In this document: positions 34,438-42,866 of the stretch, piece by piece
Numbering within the stretch: position 1 is the first letter of the stretch
How the letters are laid out: each line of letters starts with the position of its first letter
Assembly: GCA_965657165.1 (NCBI GenBank)
Contig: CBFHNG010000002.1
Location: forward strand, 1 to 64,000
Direction: 5' to 3'
Source: UBA3537 sp965657165
GTDB lineage: Bacteria; Bacteroidota; Bacteroidia; Flavobacteriales; Flavobacteriaceae
Length of the DNA stretch: 64,000 nt
Program-made: the position numbers and the translations under genes
The notes under the pieces: generated by a model
Database searches by the model: none
Seen by the model: the letters and a program-made list of their open reading frames with translations, nothing else
What the model was told of the DNA's origin: nothing

Positions 34438-35388
34438 ATGAGTCAAACGATAATAGACACAAATTTTAATTTTCCTGCTCAAAAAGGGGTATATAAAGGT
34501 AAGGTTCGAGAGGTATACACCATTAACGACAACTTACTTGTAATGATTGCTACAGATCGGCTTTCTGCTTTTGATGTTGTTATGCCAAAAGGCATTCCAT
34601 ACAAAGGACAAATATTAAATCAGATTGCAACAAAAATGATGAAAGCCACAGAGGATTTAGTTCCAAATTGGTTAATCGCAACTCCTGATCCCAATGTTGC
34701 AGTTGGACATTTGTGTGAACCATTTAAGGTGGAAATGGTGATAAGAGGCTATATGTCTGGACACGCTGCAAGAGAATATAACGCTGGAAAACGTGTTCTA
34801 TGTGGGGTAGCAATGCCAGAAGGAATGAAAGAAAATGATGCGTTTCAAACACCTATTATTACCCCTGCAACAAAAGCTGAAATGGGAAATCATGATGAAG
34901 ATATTTCACGAGAAGATATTTTGGCTCGTGGAATTGTTTCTGAAGAGGATTATTTGATTTTAGAAGATTATACCAGAAAACTCTTTCAAAGAGGAACAGA
35001 AATTGCAGCAAAACAAGGACTGATTTTAGTTGATACTAAATATGAATTTGGAAAAACTAAAGAAGGAAAAATTGTTTTAATCGATGAAATTCACACTCCT
35101 GATTCTTCGCGTTATTTTTATGCCGAGGGCTATGAAGAACGTCAACAAAAAGGAGAGCCCCAAAAACAACTCTCCAAAGAGTTTGTACGCCAATGGTTGA
35201 TTCAAAATGGATTTCAGGGCTTAGAAGGGCAAACTGTACCAGAAATGACAGAAGCATATATAAAAACCGTTAGCGAACGCTATATTGAATTGTATGAAAC
35301 CATAACGGGAGAGTCTTTCAATAGAGCTGATCTTTCAAACATTAATGAAAGAATAGAAAAAAACGTCCTTAATTACTTCTCGAAATAA
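34438..35388 (+). CDS. purC: SAICAR synthetase
   Basis: Joins CAIR and aspartate with ATP in purine synthesis. The 316 residues start with the nucleotide-binding half (KGKVREVYTINDNLLVMIATDRLSAFD, in the form GKVREVY at 21-27), then EMVIRGYMSGHA near 100-111 and DTKYEFG near 200. This is the longer SAICAR synthetase type with a C-terminal extension, usual in Bacteroidota. Its last 20 bp overlap the convergent acyltransferase gene. Confidence 0.95.
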   Translation: MSQTIIDTNFNFPAQKGVYKGKVREVYTINDNLLVMIATDRLSAFDVVMPKGIPYKGQILNQIATKMMKATEDLVPNWLIATPDPNVAVGHLCEPFKVEMVIRGYMSGHAAREYNAGKRVLCGVAMPEGMKENDAFQTPIITPATKAEMGNHDEDISREDILARGIVSEEDYLILEDYTRKLFQRGTEIAAKQGLILVDTKYEFGKTKEGKIVLIDEIHTPDSSRYFYAEGYEERQQKGEPQKQLSKEFVRQWLIQNGFQGLEGQTVPEMTEAYIKTVSERYIELYETITGESFNRADLSNINERIEKNVLNYFSK

Positions 35389-36508
35389 ATAATGAACTAA
35401 TTTTTTGAGTCAATTGACGTATTTTGTAATATAAAAATGAGTTAGCTTTTGTTCTATATATTGCGATAAAACTTACGCTACTTAAAAATAATAGTGCACC
35501 AATAATAACTTCTGTTGGATTTAAATTTTTTCCAAATATTCGGTTTAATCCCAAACCTGTAAAACTTCCATAGAGTACAATAAAATGAATAACGTAAATT
35601 GAAAGTGTTTTTTGTCCAATTTTTAGTATGAGTGTTTGCTTTAAAAATCTTTCAAAAGCATAAAAAATTCCGAAAATCACTAGAACATTTCCTAAACGAA
35701 TAAATAGATAATTAAAATTAGCTACATCAATAATAAGCTGAATATCAGTCCATAAATAGATTTTTTGAAACACCCAAGTGGAACTATTTACTAAAAACAT
35801 CCCCAATATTAAAAATCCAACTATAACTGTAAACTTGAATTTTGGATTATTTATATACTTATAGAAAAGAGCTGCAATAAAAGCACCATAGGCCATGTAT
35901 CCAAACCATGGAACAATAGTAAAAATCGAACCATTAGATTTAGTTAAATAATTGGCAAAAAATAGTGGAATATTCTCGGCAGTATATGTTCTATATAAAG
36001 GTTCAGTAATAAAAACAACCCCACCTAAACAAAACATCAAAACAGAGAAAAAAAACACTTTTCGTTGAACAAATTTATAAAAGAAAACGATTAGAATCAG
36101 AGATAATCCAATGCATTGCAACACATCAATAACTAAAAAATAAGTATCAAAATTTCCTGAAAACCATCTAAAAATAGGAACTCGAAGTGCATATCCAATT
36201 CCAATAAGCATAAGGCCACGAACCAACCCTTTTTTTATACGCTCGTTTGATGCTCCTTTATCATTGGCCTTCATCAATAAATATGTAAAAATTAATCCTG
36301 AAATTGTAAAAAATACAGGTGCAGTAATACCCCTAAAATATTGCCAAATTTGATAGGCTAAATTTGAAGTGTCACGAAAATCTACCGCCAAAAGCGTATC
36401 AATAAAATGCCCCTGGAGCATCATTAGGATTGCAAAAGCACGAACAGCATCAATAAAATATAAGCGATTGGATTTCAATTGTATGAATTTAAAACAAAAG
36501 TAATACAT
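35369..36508 (-). CDS. Multi-pass membrane acyltransferase-like protein (DUF1624/HGSNAT-like)
   Basis: A 379-residue integral membrane protein with about ten hydrophobic segments. The N-terminal motif RLYFIDAVRAFAILMMLQGH (15-34) and the following ITAPVFFTISG fit the heparan-alpha-glucosaminide N-acetyltransferase (DUF1624) group, which moves acetyl groups across the membrane; the wider acyltransferase 3 family is a close alternative. No substrate can be assigned. It converges on purC with a 20-bp overlap. Confidence 0.75.
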   Translation of the reverse strand: MYYFCFKFIQLKSNRLYFIDAVRAFAILMMLQGHFIDTLLAVDFRDTSNLAYQIWQYFRGITAPVFFTISGLIFTYLLMKANDKGASNERIKKGLVRGLMLIGIGYALRVPIFRWFSGNFDTYFLVIDVLQCIGLSLILIVFFYKFVQRKVFFFSVLMFCLGGVVFITEPLYRTYTAENIPLFFANYLTKSNGSIFTIVPWFGYMAYGAFIAALFYKYINNPKFKFTVIVGFLILGMFLVNSSTWVFQKIYLWTDIQLIIDVANFNYLFIRLGNVLVIFGIFYAFERFLKQTLILKIGQKTLSIYVIHFIVLYGSFTGLGLNRIFGKNLNPTEVIIGALLFLSSVSFIAIYRTKANSFLYYKIRQLTQKISSLFISRSN

Positions 36509-36584
36509 TGTGTATTAATTTATTTTAATAATCCTTTTAACATATTCTAAATATTTAATTAAATTAGTTGAAAATTAAAATTTC

Positions 36585-38498
36585 ATGTCTTCTTTTCATC
36601 TGAAAAATATATCCGATTACAATGCAGCCTATGAAGCCTCTGTAAAAAATCCAGAACAATTTTGGGAAGCTATTGCAAAAAATAATTTCCGATGGAAAAA
36701 GTCTTGGAATCGAGTTTTTGAGTACGATTTTTCTGTACCAAAAATTAAATGGTTTGAAGGTGCTGAACTTAACATTACAGAGAACTGTATTGATCGTCAT
36801 TTGGAAAATATCGCAGATAAAACCGCCATCATATTTGAACCAAACGATCCAAAATCTGAAGCTGAACATATTAGTTATAGAGCATTATATGGCCGTGTGA
36901 ATAAATTTGCAAATGTTTTAAAATCAAACGGCGTACATAAAGGCGATAGGGTGTGTATTTACTTGCCAATGATACCCGAATTGGCAGTCTCGGTTCTTGC
37001 TTGTGCTCGGATTGGTGCAATTCATTCTGTGGTTTTTGCAGGATTTTCATCTACTGCTTTGGCGACAAGGATTAATGATTGTGATTGTAAAATAGTCATC
37101 ACTAGCGATGGAAGTTATCGCGGCGCAAAAACAATTGATTTAAAAGGAATAGTTGATGAAGCGTTAGAATCTTGTCCTAACGTAAATTCTGTTCTTGTTG
37201 CCAAGCGAATACATTCTAATATTAACATGAAAAAGGGAAGAGATGAATGGCTTCAACCGTTACTTAACGATGCCTCAGAATCGTGTGAAGCAACAGTTAT
37301 GAATGCTGAAGACCCTCTTTTTATTCTTTACACATCTGGGTCTACCGGAAAGCCAAAAGGGATGGTGCATACCACCGCAGGGTATATGGTATATACCGCA
37401 TACACCTTTAAAAATATATTCCAATATAAAGACGATGATGTATACTGGTGTACAGCTGATATTGGTTGGATTACAGGACATAGCTATATTGTATATGGAC
37501 CTCTTTTAAATGGGGCTACAACAGTCATGTTTGAAGGGGTGCCTAGTTACCCAAATTATGGACGTTTTTGGGATATTGTTCAAAAACATAATATTAATCA
37601 ATTTTACACAGCACCAACAGCCATTAGAGCATTAGCAAAACAAGGCGATGATTTTGTAAATCCTTATGATTTATCATCCTTGAAAGTTATAGGCACTGTT
37701 GGAGAGCCCATAAATGATGAGGCATGGCAATGGTACAACACAATAATAGGTAAAAATAATTGTCCAATCGTTGATACTTGGTGGCAAACTGAAACAGGAG
37801 GAATTCTTATCAGTCCTATTCCAAATTGCTTTTCAGGGAAACCTACTTATGCAACACTTCCGTTTGTGGGGATTCAACCTGCTTTGATGGATGAAAATGG
37901 TAATGAGATATCAAATACTAAAGCTGAAGGACGTTTGTGTATAAAATTTCCTTGGCCCTCTATTGCTCGAACCATTTGGGGCGATCATAAACGCTATAAA
38001 GACACCTATTTCTCTGCCTTTTCAAATTATTATTTTACAGGTGACGGGGCACTTAGAGACGAAAACGGCCACTATCGTATCACCGGGCGTGTAGATGATG
38101 TTGTTATTGTTTCTGGTCACAACCTTGGCACAGCACCAATTGAAGATGCTGTAAACGAACACCAAAATATTGCAGAATCGGCAATAGTAGGATTTCCTCA
38201 TGAAATAAAAGGGAATGCCTTATACGGCTTTGTGACACTAAAATCAGAAAGCTCTGAATCTGAAATTGAAGTCATAACCTCTGAAATTAATGCATTGATT
38301 TCAAAAAAAATTGGTCCAATTGCCAAACTTGATAAAATTCAAATAACAACCGGATTACCAAAAACAAGATCTGGAAAAATCATGAGACGTATTCTTAGAA
38401 AAATTGCACATAAAGACACGCGAAACCTCGGCGATATCAGTACATTACTCAATCCAGATGTTGTACAATCTATAATTGATAATTCTTTAAATAAATAA
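36585..38498 (+). CDS. acs: Acetyl-CoA synthetase (AMP-forming)
   Basis: Activates acetate to acetyl-CoA via acetyl-AMP. The 637 residues comprise the large N-terminal domain with the ATP loop YTSGSTGKPKGM near 248-259, the acetate pocket region DTWWQTETGG near 398-407, the hinge ITGRVDDVV near 502-510 and a small C-terminal domain with the acetylation-type lysine in TRSGKIMRR near 598. The length is close to bacterial Acs. It is followed 10 bp later by a hydrolase gene. ADP-forming and propionyl-CoA enzymes are less likely but possible. Confidence 0.9.
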   Translation: MSSFHLKNISDYNAAYEASVKNPEQFWEAIAKNNFRWKKSWNRVFEYDFSVPKIKWFEGAELNITENCIDRHLENIADKTAIIFEPNDPKSEAEHISYRALYGRVNKFANVLKSNGVHKGDRVCIYLPMIPELAVSVLACARIGAIHSVVFAGFSSTALATRINDCDCKIVITSDGSYRGAKTIDLKGIVDEALESCPNVNSVLVAKRIHSNINMKKGRDEWLQPLLNDASESCEATVMNAEDPLFILYTSGSTGKPKGMVHTTAGYMVYTAYTFKNIFQYKDDDVYWCTADIGWITGHSYIVYGPLLNGATTVMFEGVPSYPNYGRFWDIVQKHNINQFYTAPTAIRALAKQGDDFVNPYDLSSLKVIGTVGEPINDEAWQWYNTIIGKNNCPIVDTWWQTETGGILISPIPNCFSGKPTYATLPFVGIQPALMDENGNEISNTKAEGRLCIKFPWPSIARTIWGDHKRYKDTYFSAFSNYYFTGDGALRDENGHYRITGRVDDVVIVSGHNLGTAPIEDAVNEHQNIAESAIVGFPHEIKGNALYGFVTLKSESSESEIEVITSEINALISKKIGPIAKLDKIQITTGLPKTRSGKIMRRILRKIAHKDTRNLGDISTLLNPDVVQSIIDNSLNK

Positions 38499-38508
38499 CT
38501 ATATCATT

Positions 38509-39552
38509 ATGAAAACAAAAGTACTATTATTCCTACTCCTAACTCTTTCTATAGTGGGTTGTGAATGTAAAAACAACGGTAAATGTAAATCTTCAACAGC
38601 ATACAACGATAGTTCTGGAAAATCAGATCAGTACTTAGGAGGTGTTAAAATGATTCCCATACAAACTCCAAAAGGCGAGTTTAAGGTTTGGACCAAAAGA
38701 GTTGGTAATAACCCTACAATAAAAGTTTTATTGCTTCATGGTGGACCTGGTATGACTCATGAAATTTACGAAAGTTTTGATGGTTACTTCCCAAACGCAG
38801 AAATTGAATATTACTATTATGATCAATTGGGATCATATTACAGCGATCAACCTAAAGATTTGTCCTTATGGGATTTAGACCGATTTGTTGAGGAGGTTGA
38901 ACAAGTCCGTGTTGCTTTAGGATTAGACCGTTCTAATTTTTATTTATTTGGACAGTCATGGGGCGGTATTTTAGGAATGCAATATGCTTTAAAGTATCAA
39001 CAACATTTAAAAGGATTAATCATTTCCAATATGGTACCATCCATTCCAGATTATATTGCATATTCAGAAAATGTTCTTGCTCCGCAATTAAATCTAGACA
39101 TTCTTGAAGAAATCATGATCTATGAAAATAAAGAAGATTATTCTAATCCACGATATATGGAACTTTTAATGAATAATTATTATACTGAACACATCATTAG
39201 AATGCCAGTATCTGAATGGCCCGAACCCCTAAATAGAAGCTTTAAACACATTAATCATGATGTTTATGTTACTATGCAAGGGCCAAGCGAATTTGGTGTT
39301 AAAGGTGATGCAACTTTAAAATATTGGGATATTAAAGATGAATTGAAAAACATTAGTGTACCAACATTAAGTATTGGTGCCACTCATGATACGATGGATC
39401 CAAAACAGATGGAGTTTATTGCCAATGAAGTTCAAAATGGACAATTTTTATTATGTCCAAACGGAAGTCACTTAGCACAATTTGACGATCAAAAGATTTA
39501 TTTTGAAGGTCTAATCAAATTCATTAAAGATGTAGATCAAGGAGAATTCTAA
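38509..39552 (+). CDS. Lipoprotein alpha/beta hydrolase, proline iminopeptidase-like
   Basis: A 347-residue alpha/beta hydrolase with a lipoprotein signal (LSIVGC, Cys18), so it should act outside the cytoplasm. The oxyanion-hole motif HGGPG is at 77-81, the nucleophile is Ser150 in GQSWGG, and acid and base are expected in GATHDTMDP and NGSHLAQFDD. The closest family is the S33 proline iminopeptidases, which release N-terminal proline. The stop codon overlaps that of the convergent Nudix gene. Confidence 0.87.
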   Translation: MKTKVLLFLLLTLSIVGCECKNNGKCKSSTAYNDSSGKSDQYLGGVKMIPIQTPKGEFKVWTKRVGNNPTIKVLLLHGGPGMTHEIYESFDGYFPNAEIEYYYYDQLGSYYSDQPKDLSLWDLDRFVEEVEQVRVALGLDRSNFYLFGQSWGGILGMQYALKYQQHLKGLIISNMVPSIPDYIAYSENVLAPQLNLDILEEIMIYENKEDYSNPRYMELLMNNYYTEHIIRMPVSEWPEPLNRSFKHINHDVYVTMQGPSEFGVKGDATLKYWDIKDELKNISVPTLSIGATHDTMDPKQMEFIANEVQNGQFLLCPNGSHLAQFDDQKIYFEGLIKFIKDVDQGEF

Positions 39553-40094
39553 TGGTTTAGAACTTTATCCATCACAAATTTGTAGTAAGACATATCCGCT
39601 GGCACAATTTTAAACTCTGAATGTTTTTGTTGCATGCAAATTTCCATTTCCTCAAAAGAAAAAAGACGAACATCATCAACTTCCTCTTTTTGAATTACTA
39701 AATCTTTAACACCGGTTTTAAGATCAGATAAAAAAACATGTTGAAATTCACAATCTTTGATGCCATTTGAAAACTGGTTTATGTTTTTACGAACATCAAT
39801 CAGAAGTAAATCATCGGATTTTAGTTGTAGACCTATTTCTTCTTTAATTTCACGTAATGCACCATCCAAAATGGATTCACCAGAAGACACATGTCCCGCA
39901 ACAGATACATCCCAAAGATTTGGAAATGTTTGTTTGTTAGAACCACGTTTTTGTAGTAGGAGAGAAGGAGTAGAGGTGTAAAACCAAATATGCACCGTAG
40001 GATGAAACAACCCTTTTTGGTGTGCCATGGATTTTTCACAAACTTGACCAGTTGGTTTTCCAGACTCATCCCAAATGTCTAAAAACTCTTTCAA
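39549..40094 (-). CDS. Nudix hydrolase
   Basis: A 181-residue pyrophosphohydrolase with a complete Nudix box at 67-89 (GHVSSGESILDGALREIKEE plus IGL), with the metal-binding REIKEE helix. The flanking WDVSVAGH and FHPTVHIW segments resemble the group related to isopentenyl-diphosphate isomerase, so a diphosphate substrate is likely but not known. It starts 2 bp after the M42 peptidase gene and is probably co-transcribed with it. Confidence 0.9.
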   Translation of the reverse strand: MKEFLDIWDESGKPTGQVCEKSMAHQKGLFHPTVHIWFYTSTPSLLLQKRGSNKQTFPNLWDVSVAGHVSSGESILDGALREIKEEIGLQLKSDDLLLIDVRKNINQFSNGIKDCEFQHVFLSDLKTGVKDLVIQKEEVDDVRLFSFEEMEICMQQKHSEFKIVPADMSYYKFVMDKVLNH

Positions 40095-40096
40095 AT

Positions 40097-41185
40097 TTAT
40101 TCAAAGTAACTAAATGTATCACCAGATTTAATGTTCAAAAGTGATTCATAAATCATACGAATAACATTTTCTACATCGTTTCGATGAACCATTTCTACAG
40201 TTGTATGCATATAACGTAATGGTAATGAAATTAAGGCCGATGCAACGCCGCCGTTGCTGTAAGCGAAAGCATCAGTGTCAGTACCTGTAGCTCTTGAAAG
40301 TGCTGCACGCTGGAACGGAATTTTGTGTTTTTCTGCTGTCTCAACAATCAAATCACGTAATTTCTGCTGCACCGCTGGAGCATAGGCAATAACTGGACCG
40401 TCACCCATTTTGCAATGACCTTGTTTCTTTTTATTGATCATCGGCGTAGTTGTATCGTGTGTAACATCAGTAACAATAGCCACATCGGGCTGAATAGTAT
40501 GTGTAATCATCTGAGCTCCTCGAAGTCCAATTTCTTCTTGAACAGAGTTTGTGATATATAATCCAAACGGTAATGTTTTTTTATTTTCATGAAGTAATCG
40601 AGCAACCTGTGCAATCATAAAACCACCCATTCTATTATCCAATGCACGACAAACAAAATGGTCTTTATTAAGAATATGAAATTCATCAGGATAGGTAATG
40701 ACACAACCCACATGAACACCTAACTTTTCGACATCCTCTTTGGATTGACACCCAATATCAATAAATATATTATCTGGTTTTGGAGCTTGTTCTTTGGCAA
40801 GTGTACGTGTATGAATGGCTGGCCATCCAAAAACTCCTTTCACAATGCCATTTTTGGTATGAATATTTACCACTTTACTAGGTGCTATTTGATGATCGCT
40901 ACCGCCATTACGAATGACATAAATAAGTCCATCATCAGAAATATAATTAACATACCACGAAATTTCATCAGCATGCCCTTCAATAACAACTTTAAACTCT
41001 GCTTCTGGATTGATAACACCAACAGCAGTTCCATAAGTGTCTGTTATAAAGGTATCTACATAAGGTTTTAAATAATCCATCCATAACTTTTGTCCATTCC
41101 ACTCATATCCAGTGGGTGATGCATTATTAAGGTATCTTTCTAAAAAATCGAGTGCTTTTTGGTCTAAAATTTGTTGCTTTGCCAT
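40097..41185 (-). CDS. M42-family metalloaminopeptidase
   Basis: A 362-residue zinc or cobalt aminopeptidase of the M42 (TET-like) family; such enzymes form large tetrahedral particles that trim peptides in the cytosol. Metal ligands and catalytic residues are seen in VVIEGHADEISWYV (His), CRALDNRMGG (Asp), NSVQEEIGLRGA (catalytic Glu pair) and AIVTDVTHDT (Asp); the last His lies in PLRYMHTTVEMVH. M42 enzymes include endoglucanase-named members by old error; peptidase is the better name. Confidence 0.9.
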   Translation of the reverse strand: MAKQQILDQKALDFLERYLNNASPTGYEWNGQKLWMDYLKPYVDTFITDTYGTAVGVINPEAEFKVVIEGHADEISWYVNYISDDGLIYVIRNGGSDHQIAPSKVVNIHTKNGIVKGVFGWPAIHTRTLAKEQAPKPDNIFIDIGCQSKEDVEKLGVHVGCVITYPDEFHILNKDHFVCRALDNRMGGFMIAQVARLLHENKKTLPFGLYITNSVQEEIGLRGAQMITHTIQPDVAIVTDVTHDTTTPMINKKKQGHCKMGDGPVIAYAPAVQQKLRDLIVETAEKHKIPFQRAALSRATGTDTDAFAYSNGGVASALISLPLRYMHTTVEMVHRNDVENVIRMIYESLLNIKSGDTFSYFE

Positions 41186-41251
41186 GAAAAAAATTTTGGT
41201 CTAAAATAATAAATATCATTGACTAAAAGTATTTCATATGTGCATATTTTT

Positions 41252-41259
41252 TAAATTTG
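41252..41259 (+). promoter_or_regulatory. -7 promoter element of the DUF4294 gene
   Basis: TAAATTTG matches TAnnTTTG, 20 bases before the ATG at 41280. It lies downstream of the in-frame ATG at 41238, which is therefore rejected as the start. Confidence 0.5.
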
Positions 41260-41279
41260 AAATCTATTATAAACTTCAT

Positions 41280-41954
41280 ATGAGATTCTTAACTTTTTTT
41301 TGTTTTTTTGGAATACTTTCCAGCTGGGGACAAGCTGAACCAAAAGAAACAGATTCCATTCCTAAGCAGTATCTTATAGTTGTTGGTGATACCATAACAA
41401 AACAATCTATTGATTTACAGGAGGTTGTAATTTTACCTCGTTTGCGTATAAATTCAGGGGATGAGAGAAGGCGATATCTTATTTTACAGCGAAAAACCCT
41501 TAAAGTATACCCTTATGCAAAACTTGCGTCAGAAAGATTGCAAACCTTAAATGAACGCATGGCCAATATTAAAAGTAAGAGTAAACGAAAAAAATATACC
41601 AGAAGGGTTCAAAAATTTGTTGAAGATGAATTTTCTGAAAAGCTAAAGAAATTTACAATTACAGAGGGACAAATCCTTATCAAACTTATCCACCGTCAAA
41701 CAGGAAGTACTGCTTTTGATTTAATAAAAGAATTGCGTAGTGGTTGGCGTGCATTTTGGTATAATAATACAGCAAAATTATTCAATATGTCCTTAAAAAT
41801 TCCTTTTAACCCTGAACTCATTGAAGAAGACTATTTAATTGAAGATATTTTACAACGTCAATTTCAAAAAGGTAATTTAGAATACCAAAAATCACACAAA
41901 ACATTCGATTTATACGCTTTAAACAAGCTTTGGAGGCAAAAAAAAGGCCAATAA
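41280..41954 (+). CDS. DUF4294 family exported protein
   Basis: A 224-residue protein of the DUF4294 family found in Bacteroidota, function unknown. A signal peptide (MRFLTFFCFFGILSSWGQA) is followed by an acidic stretch and the family core: LQEVVILPRLRINS, YLILQRKTLKVYPYAKLASE and a basic region KSKSKRKKYTRRVQKFVEDE. LIHRQTGSTAFDLIKELRSG follows around residues 138-157. It should be periplasmic. It is divergent from the M42 peptidase gene. Confidence 0.88.
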   Translation: MRFLTFFCFFGILSSWGQAEPKETDSIPKQYLIVVGDTITKQSIDLQEVVILPRLRINSGDERRRYLILQRKTLKVYPYAKLASERLQTLNERMANIKSKSKRKKYTRRVQKFVEDEFSEKLKKFTITEGQILIKLIHRQTGSTAFDLIKELRSGWRAFWYNNTAKLFNMSLKIPFNPELIEEDYLIEDILQRQFQKGNLEYQKSHKTFDLYALNKLWRQKKGQ

Positions 41955-41986
41955 TTGGGCTATTTTTTGGTTAAATTTTCCCGAAT

Positions 41987-42041
41987 ATTACGTCAGATGG
42001 CCGTTTATTACGTCAAATGGCCGTTTGTTACATGACGCTTT
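41987..42041 (+). repeat. 20-bp tandem direct repeat, LytTR-site-like
   Basis: Two near-identical 20-bp units (41987-42006 and 42007-42026; ATTACGTCAGATGGCCGTTT with one difference) followed by a degenerate third (42027-42041, GTTACATGACGCTTT). Each unit carries GCCGTTT, and with the following bases GCCGTTTAT/GCCGTTTGT resemble the 9-bp half sites of LytTR regulators, spaced two helical turns apart. They lie 36 bp upstream of a -7 element. Confidence 0.6.
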
Positions 42042-42062
42042 AAAATGTGGTATAAATGTGCT

Positions 42063-42070
42063 TAACTTTG
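42063..42070 (+). promoter_or_regulatory. -7 promoter element of a candidate small transcript
   Basis: TAACTTTG fits TAnnTTTG. A weak -33 (TTTA at 42039-42042) stands 20 bases upstream. Transcription would start near 42076. Confidence 0.45.
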
Positions 42071-42091
42071 TAGAGTAGAAAAAGGAAAGTA

Positions 42092-42142
42092 ATGATTAAT
42101 GTCCACTCTCACCCTTTTTTGCCTCATAAATACCTACACTAA
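42092..42142 (+). CDS. Candidate His-rich micro-ORF, 16 residues
   Basis: ATG at 42092 to TAA at 42140-42142, giving MINVHSHPFLPHKYLH; four of sixteen residues are His. An AGGAAAG five bases before the ATG resembles a Shine-Dalgarno site, which is uncommon in this genome. The ORF ends one base before the terminator hairpin. Translation is unproven and the ORF is short enough to be chance. Confidence 0.25.
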   Translation: MINVHSHPFLPHKYLH

Positions 42143-42143
42143 G

Positions 42144-42187
42144 CTTCGCGGTCTTGATTCCCCAAATCTAGGCCGCAAGTTTTTTTT
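42144..42187 (+). terminator. Rho-independent terminator
   Basis: Arms 42144-42154 and 42170-42179 pair over ten base pairs with one bulge and one G-U pair, GC-rich in the middle, with a 15-base loop and eight Ts at 42180-42187. The T run follows on the plus strand, so it ends rightward transcription from the small unit or from the DUF4294 gene. Confidence 0.7.
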
Positions 42188-42866
42188 AGTACATTAATAA
42201 AGCAATAAGAACAGCAAAAACTATAGTTGCTATTTTGTTAATATTAAATTGATGCCCTTCATCAGCTTCAAATAAAATAATGGTGGCAATGTGAAAAAAC
42301 ATTCCAACGACCAAAGCATTAATGCTGTAAAACAACTTATTTGATAATACGATTATCTCCGAAACCAACGTACCAAAAGGGGTAAGAAGTGCAAAAGCAA
42401 TAAGAAACAAAAAAACTTTTGTCTTTGAAATACTAGACGTTAACAGGTACGATGCAATAAGAATTGCTACTGGTATTTTATGAATAAACACTCCGTAAAC
42501 AATAGTTTCGTGGGCAGATATAGGAAATCCTTCCAAAAAGGAATGTATCCCTAAACTTAAAAACAAAAGCCAAGGAAACCTGTGTTCTGATCCTCCATGA
42601 TGATGTAAATGTCCGTGTTCTGCACCTTTAGAAAAAAATTCTAAGATAATTTGTAAAACAATACCCGAAAGAATAAAAACTCCAGTATATTTTGCATTTA
42701 AATTGTCATAGACATCTGGTAAAAGCTCAAAAACTGTTGTAGATAATAGAAATGCTCCACTAAATGTAAGTAGTAATTTTAAGTTAAATGTTTTTGATTC
42801 TAAAAACCAAACGGCAAAAATTAAACCAATAACAACGGATAAAACTGGAAGTACAAAATCAACCAT
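42186..42866 (-). CDS. ZIP-family metal transporter
   Basis: A 226-residue membrane protein with about eight hydrophobic segments, of the ZIP zinc/iron permease family, which moves divalent metal into the cytosol. A His-rich loop at 84-95 (HGHLHHHGGSEH) lies between helices 3 and 4. The metal-site helices carry GIHSFLEGFPI at 106-116 and FIHKIP at 127-132. It overlaps the upstream methyltransferase gene by 8 bp on the same strand. Confidence 0.9.
   Translation of the reverse strand: MVDFVLPVLSVVIGLIFAVWFLESKTFNLKLLLTFSGAFLLSTTVFELLPDVYDNLNAKYTGVFILSGIVLQIILEFFSKGAEHGHLHHHGGSEHRFPWLLFLSLGIHSFLEGFPISAHETIVYGVFIHKIPVAILIASYLLTSSISKTKVFLFLIAFALLTPFGTLVSEIIVLSNKLFYSINALVVGMFFHIATIILFEADEGHQFNINKIATIVFAVLIALLMY

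Larger units (their letters stand above)
42076..42187 (+). ncRNA. Candidate small RNA or leader transcript
   Basis: The sequence between the -7 element at 42063-42070 and the hairpin ending at 42187 defines a transcript of about 110 nt. It may code for a 16-residue peptide (42092-42142) or act as RNA. No known RNA family is recognised. The start position is inferred. Confidence 0.35.

Noticed and set aside
42092..42142. His-rich micro-ORF as the leader peptide of the his operon
   Set aside because: The his genes are far away and on the other strand, and the His codons are scattered, not in a run.
42186..42866. Horizontal transfer of the ZIP and methyltransferase pair
   Set aside because: Codon use looks like that of the neighbours and both families are common in flavobacteria; no mobile element remnant is seen.
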